Below are positions 61,918 to 64,000 of a DNA stretch of 64,000 bases, piece by piece. The stretch covers positions 124,001 to 188,000 of the forward strand of contig CACNGC010000003.1 in NCBI GenBank assembly GCA_902619805.1, given 5' to 3'. A program made the translations under genes and the position numbers. Every line of letters starts with the position of its first letter. Within the stretch, counting starts at the first letter, position 1. The notes under the pieces were generated by a model. It was given only the letters and a program-made list of their open reading frames with translations. It made no database searches and had not been told where the DNA came from. The DNA comes from an uncultured SAR116 cluster alpha proteobacterium. Its GTDB lineage: Bacteria; Pseudomonadota; Alphaproteobacteria; Puniceispirillales; Marisalimonadaceae.

Positions 61918-62799
61918 TTAAAGCTCTTTTCGAATATCTATCATTTTGGTCATTATCCAAATGATTAACAAGGTCAATGCTAATAAAATTACAGCATTTG
62001 CTGCTGCAGCAGGTAATTGAAGATAACTCATTTCAACATAAATTATTTTACCTATTGATGGAATTTGTTGTCCTCCCATTATTCCTATTGTAATAAAATC
62101 ACCCATAACAACTGTTATAACAAAAATAGATCCAATTACGATCCCAGGTTTACATAATGGTATAATTACATTCCATAATATTTGTAATCCATTGGCACCA
62201 TTATCGTAAGCCGCTTCTATAATTGATTTATCTATTCTCATCATAGAATTAAAAATTGGTACTATCATGAATAGCGTATATAAATGCACAAATGCTAAAA
62301 CAATGGAAAACCCAGAATATAAAAGCCACTCTTGAGGGGCATCTATAATACCTGTGGAGAGTAAGAAGTCATTTACAAGCCCATTCCTTCCTAAAAGAGG
62401 TATCCATGAAATCATTCTAATTACATTAGATGTCCAAAATGGAATAGTACAAAGTAAAAATAATGCTATCTGCCAAGTAACTGAATTTACGTAAAAAGCT
62501 AGAAAATAAGCGACGAAAAAGCCTATAATTAACGTGAAGAACCAAGTAATAAAACAAAAAATAAAAGTCGATAAATATGTTTTAAAAGTAACACACATAT
62601 CTTTTTGAAAGTTGAAACAATCTTTGAAAATATATGAGTAATTTTCAAAAATAAAATCAGGTATTATTGAGTATTCGTTGTAGTCCCAAAAACTTATAAT
62701 AAAGGTTAAGGCTAATGGGATGAAGAAAAAAAATACAAATATTAAGCTATAAGGTATTGATAATAAACCGACACTAGGTTTTAGCTTCAAGAATTTCAT
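61918..62799 (-). CDS. ABC transporter permease (PotB-like)
   Basis: EAAYDNGANGLQILWNVIIPLCKPGIVIGSIFVI EAA motif; IPFWTSNVIRMISWIPLLGRNGLVND. Confidence 0.92.
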   Translation of the reverse strand: MKFLKLKPSVGLLSIPYSLIFVFFFFIPLALTFIISFWDYNEYSIIPDFIFENYSYIFKDCFNFQKDMCVTFKTYLSTFIFCFITWFFTLIIGFFVAYFLAFYVNSVTWQIALFLLCTIPFWTSNVIRMISWIPLLGRNGLVNDFLLSTGIIDAPQEWLLYSGFSIVLAFVHLYTLFMIVPIFNSMMRIDKSIIEAAYDNGANGLQILWNVIIPLCKPGIVIGSIFVITVVMGDFITIGIMGGQQIPSIGKIIYVEMSYLQLPAAAANAVILLALTLLIIWIMTKMIDIRKEL

Positions 62800-62827
62800 A
62801 GTATAAGTATTTATTTAAGATTATAAA

Positions 62828-62857
62828 AAAATAGGGTAACATTAGTTACCCTATTTT
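62828..62857 (-). terminator. Intra-operon hairpin between solute-binding protein and permease
   Basis: Perfect 13-bp arms AAAATAGGGTAAC/GTTACCCTATTTT, 4-nt loop, short T tract on the minus strand. Confidence 0.75.
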
Positions 62858-62870
62858 AAAATTTGTTTTT

Positions 62871-64000
62871 TTAAGAAGCTATCATCTCATTCCATTTTCT
62901 TACCATGTATTTATTTTCATCCATGGTAGCATTCCAGCATGCAACAGCTCCCATTCTAGATTCGTATGAGCCACCATCTCTAACTTCACCCTTAGATGCT
63001 AGTTTCTTGCCTTCTGGACTCATAATGTCGGCAGTGGCTGGTTTACCCATCATCCAATAATCCCATTCATATGCTTCCATATATTTCTTTGCTGTTGGGA
63101 TAACTGCAGAGTAATAGCCTTGACGGTTTAAATAAGCACCTACCCAACCAGATAAATACCAATTTATAAATTCGTAGCAGATATCAGCTTGTCTTCCTTT
63201 TGTAGTAGAAGGTAATCCAAAACCTGCTGCCCAGGCTCTGTATCCCTCTTTAAGAGGTTGATAGACACATGGAATACCTTTTGTTCTAACTGCAGTAATT
63301 GCTGGTGACCACATTGATTGAATTACCACTTCACCAGAAGCCATTAAGTTAACACTTTCATTAAAGTCACTCCAGAAAGCTCTGAATTGTCCAGATTTTT
63401 TAGCTTCTATGAATATCTTCATTGTTAAATCAATTTCTTCTTTTGTCATATTCCCTTTATCTGGGTACTTATATTCGCCCATAGCTTCAACCACCATAGC
63501 AGCATCCATAATGCCAATTGATGGTATGTTTAATATAGAAGCTTTTCCTTTAAACTCAGGGTTTAATAGTTCCGCCCACGAACTGATAGGTCTTTTAATT
63601 AAATCAGGTCGAATGCCTAGAGTGTCAGCGTTATATACTGTAGGGATTAGTGTGACATATTGTGTAGGTTCTGATGCAAATTCTTTTGATTTAGCACCTT
63701 TAAGATACATTACTTTCTTAGGGGCTGTCCCTTGATCACCAATTTTCTTACCTGCAACTTCTCCTTTTGTAAATGCAGAAGTAACATTATCCCATTCCTT
63801 AATTCTTTTTGTATCCATACCTAATAAATTTCCAGAAGGTACCAACTTGGGCATACTAAAATATTCAGAATCAACAATATCGAAACTATTTGGTTGTGTA
63901 AAAATTGTCTTTACAACTTCATCAGTTGTTTTAACAATAAATTTAACTTTAATTCCAGTATCATCAAATAATTTTTTTTGAACTGCATCACCCATATTAA
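62871..64000 (-). CDS. ABC transporter extracellular solute-binding protein (PotD-like), N-terminus beyond window edge
   Basis: FDIVDSEYFSMPKLVPSGNLLGMDTKRI; WSPAITAVRTKGIPCVYQPLKEGYRAWAAGFGLP; likely truncated at the window end. Confidence 0.88.
   Translation of the reverse strand, partial: NMGDAVQKKLFDDTGIKVKFIVKTTDEVVKTIFTQPNSFDIVDSEYFSMPKLVPSGNLLGMDTKRIKEWDNVTSAFTKGEVAGKKIGDQGTAPKKVMYLKGAKSKEFASEPTQYVTLIPTVYNADTLGIRPDLIKRPISSWAELLNPEFKGKASILNIPSIGIMDAAMVVEAMGEYKYPDKGNMTKEEIDLTMKIFIEAKKSGQFRAFWSDFNESVNLMASGEVVIQSMWSPAITAVRTKGIPCVYQPLKEGYRAWAAGFGLPSTTKGRQADICYEFINWYLSGWVGAYLNRQGYYSAVIPTAKKYMEAYEWDYWMMGKPATADIMSPEGKKLASKGEVRDGGSYESRMGAVACWNATMDENKYMVRKWNEMIAS

Overview
The window is an AT-rich, tightly packed bacterial chromosome segment. 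Gene order and protein families point to an alphaproteobacterium, probably a marine streamlined lineage; this is inferred, and no 16S gene is present. Housekeeping blocks: rnd-lptC-lptA-lptB-ptsN, uppP, gltBD, thrS-infC-rpmI-rplT-pheST, murA-DUF2948-hisG-hisD-infA-maf-rng-yacG, tRNA-Thr(GGT) and tRNA-Phe(GAA). Accessory parts: a pocket downstream of tRNA-Phe carrying a TPR/GT41 glycosyltransferase and gene remnants; an ArsR/permease pair; two D-2-hydroxyacid dehydrogenase + HpcH/HpaI aldolase modules; a BMP-type ABC importer and a TAXI-TRAP importer, divergent from a CoA-dependent catabolic operon (HMG-CoA-lyase-like, CoA transferase III, enoyl-CoA hydratase, IDH/IMDH-like, PrpF-like, AbrB-like); and a Pot-type ABC importer with a racemase and upp. 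Most notable observations: infC has no ATG/GTG/TTG start upstream of its conserved N-terminus but a well-placed AUA after AAGGAG; a TauE/SafE gene is interrupted by one in-frame TAG; short gene tails survive (AlkA-like, TOBE-like, primase-like); rpoN/hpf are absent between lptB and ptsN; convergent genes have nearly zero spacing; hairpins sit at SBP/permease junctions. I did not find a clear defence system, CRISPR array, prophage or transposon. The best candidate for undescribed biology is the TAXI-TRAP plus CoA-lyase/PrpF catabolic cluster, whose substrate I cannot determine from sequence alone.
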